This document shows, one piece after another, positions 3,918-5,197 of a stretch of DNA of 5,197 bases. The notes under the pieces were generated by a model. It did no database searches, had not been told where the DNA came from, and worked only from the letters and a program-made list of their open reading frames with translations. The number at the start of each line of letters is the position of its first letter. The stretch's first letter is position 1. Made by a program: the position numbers and the translations under genes. Source of the DNA: Bacteriovoracaceae bacterium (GTDB lineage Bacteria > Bdellovibrionota > Bacteriovoracia > Bacteriovoracales > Bacteriovoracaceae); assembly GCA_947448095.1 (NCBI GenBank), contig CANFNN010000219.1, positions 1 to 5,197 on the forward strand, read 5' to 3'.

Positions 3918-5197
3918 ATGACTAGTTATGGCCATACATTAGATCGAGCTCTTATGAACAAGACTATCTACACAGATATTCTCGAACAATTAATGCTAAA
4001 GCATGCAAGTGTGAAAGGGGGATTAAGAAAATCCCCATTAATCAAGGAACTGAGTTTAGAGTGGATCTCTGAAAATAAAGACCTATTTATAAATGCTATC
4101 AAAGATTCGATTATAAAGACGGATTTCGAATTCTCAATTATGAAAAGAATTGATCTTAATACCAATGGTAAGATGCGAGAAATCTACATTACCAATTTTG
4201 CAGACCGTATTCTTTTAATGGCAATTCAAAATCTCATTTCTCTTGAATTAAGCAACTTCCATTCGCCTCATTTGTTTTCTTTTCGAAAAGGATATGGCCC
4301 CAAGAAAGCCGCCTCAATACTATCAAAATTCTTGAAAGATCAATCCGAAAAAAAGGTTGAGAGCAAAGAACTGTTTTTCATAGGCAGAGATGTCTCTTCT
4401 TATGGAGACAGTATAGACCATACAGTGATGGATGAAATACTGGATACAATTCCTGAACTTAAAGAATCAAGCCTCATCTTACCCTTATTAAAAAAATCTT
4501 ATCGAGCTGAATTCTACTCAGGGAATGATCATGAAGTAGCAGTTTGCCTAAGAAAAGGCATTCCATCCGGGTCCCCCGTTGTGCCATTACTTGAAAACAT
4601 CTATCTAAGAGAACTAGATAAACAATTAGGTGATATCGCAGATTCATTTTATGCGCGCTATGGAGATGATTTTATTTTTTTAACCTCAAGTGAAGAAGTC
4701 GCTAAAAACGCAATCGAGAAAACGAATAAAATCATGACAAAGCTCAAACTCACGATTAGTCAGAAAAAAATAAAAAACTATGTTCTGGGCGCAACGAAAC
4801 AGAGAAGTGATTTTCAAAGAAAAGATTATTTTGAGTGGATTGGTATCACTTTTTACCAAAGTGGGATGTATTCATTTCGGCCTAAGCATAAAAAAGAATA
4901 TAAAAAGAAATTTCGGCAGGAAACTGGCAATTTTACACATCATTTATCCAAATCAGGTCTTGATGCAAAACAGATCGCGGAGTGTCTTAATTTAGGATTT
5001 AATGAAATAAATGATCTCAAAAAAATCCCAGATGTTCAGAAGCTAATCGTGCTTCGGACCCATATTCAAAACACCAAGAACCTCGACAAAGACTGCCGAG
5101 AGTTCCTCGTCAGAACTATGTGTAAGACGCTGAAAATAACCAAACGCGAAGCCTGGAAACTCTTTCGTTCAATGAAACTTCATTCGTTAGAATATCA
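3918..5197 (+). CDS. Reverse transcriptase, UG/DRT-like, 3'-truncated by window edge (426+ aa)
   Basis: An RNA-directed DNA polymerase with no stop before the window edge. ATG 3918 is the first start after an in-frame TAA at 3873; ATG 3954 is an alternative. Fingers/palm motifs appear in order: KMREIYITNFADRILLMAIQ (RT1, 85-104), LFSFRKGYGPKKAAS (RT2, about 119-133), GRDVSSYGDSIDH with catalytic Asp158 (RT3), RKGIPSGSPVVPLLENIYL (RT4, 212-230), YARYGDDFIFL with Asp250-Asp251 (RT5), KLKLTISQKKIKNY (RT6, 275-288) and FEWIGITF (RT7, 305-312). All three catalytic Asp are present, so it looks active. A basic thumb-like region and a helical extension follow (320-426 onward). Departures from group II intron and retron RTs: YGDD rather than YADD, SGSP rather than QGSP in RT4, SYGDSI rather than FFDSI in RT3, and no retron VTG motif or intron maturase/HNH domain so far. 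The gene is AT-rich and preceded by a structured RNA element, which fits the 'unknown group'/defence RTs. The exact group cannot be named by eye, and the C-terminus is unseen. Confidence 0.94.
   Translation, partial: MTSYGHTLDRALMNKTIYTDILEQLMLKHASVKGGLRKSPLIKELSLEWISENKDLFINAIKDSIIKTDFEFSIMKRIDLNTNGKMREIYITNFADRILLMAIQNLISLELSNFHSPHLFSFRKGYGPKKAASILSKFLKDQSEKKVESKELFFIGRDVSSYGDSIDHTVMDEILDTIPELKESSLILPLLKKSYRAEFYSGNDHEVAVCLRKGIPSGSPVVPLLENIYLRELDKQLGDIADSFYARYGDDFIFLTSSEEVAKNAIEKTNKIMTKLKLTISQKKIKNYVLGATKQRSDFQRKDYFEWIGITFYQSGMYSFRPKHKKEYKKKFRQETGNFTHHLSKSGLDAKQIAECLNLGFNEINDLKKIPDVQKLIVLRTHIQNTKNLDKDCREFLVRTMCKTLKITKREAWKLFRSMKLHSLEY

Noticed and set aside
3968..4995. A minus-strand frame at 3968-4165 and a plus-strand frame at 4780-4995.
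   Set aside because: Both lie inside the RT gene in other frames; the RT frame has continuous family motifs through these regions.
3672..5197. Diversity-generating retroelement.
   Set aside because: No Avd-like gene and no TR/VR-like near-identical repeat with adenine-specific differences is seen; the upstream region is inverted-repeat structure instead.

Overview
The window reads as Gram-negative bacterial chromosome. It encodes a MurA, a signal-peptide-bearing protein with beta-barrel outer-membrane character, and a second exported protein. The housekeeping part has mid-range GC. I suspect a Bdellovibrionota or other delta-like proteobacterium, but that is only an impression from the proteins; no rRNA or marker here settles it.

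Left part (1-3594, all minus strand, transcribed right to left): murA starts at 3594 behind a plausible sigma70-type promoter (3622-3650). A 117-aa HIT-family protein follows 3 nt later, then a PhzF-family isomerase that overlaps the HIT stop by 4 nt (ATGA). After a 47-nt gap with its own promoter-like sequence comes a 330-aa putative outer-membrane beta-barrel protein. Nine nt beyond its stop begins a second exported protein, cut off by the window's left edge. murA-HIT-phzF looks like one operon. The barrel protein and the truncated gene form a second unit that may be transcribed separately from a nearly leaderless start.

Right part (3600-5197, plus strand, divergent from murA): an RT-encoding module. 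A reverse transcriptase frame opens at ATG 3918 and runs off the right edge after 426 codons without a stop. It shows RT motifs 1-7, including the catalytic Asp of GRDVSSYGDSIDH and a YGDD active site. The roughly 220 bases before it are not ordinary leader. Arms at 3672-3687 and 3835-3850 form a 16-bp stem (15 Watson-Crick, one G-U). Inside are a UUCG-capped hairpin, a 10-bp bulged helix and a 6-bp helix that together make an H-type pseudoknot. A second imperfect 14-bp hairpin (3849-3892) follows. This fits a structured ncRNA encoded directly upstream of its RT, the layout of retrons and of several defence-associated RT (DRT/UG) systems. The RT lacks retron hallmarks in the part seen, so an ncRNA-dependent UG/DRT-like system, known or new, is the best reading. 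The AT-rich RT gene next to higher-GC murA suggests horizontal acquisition.

The chromosomal genes show no functional link to the RT module; they look like the neighbourhood into which it was placed.
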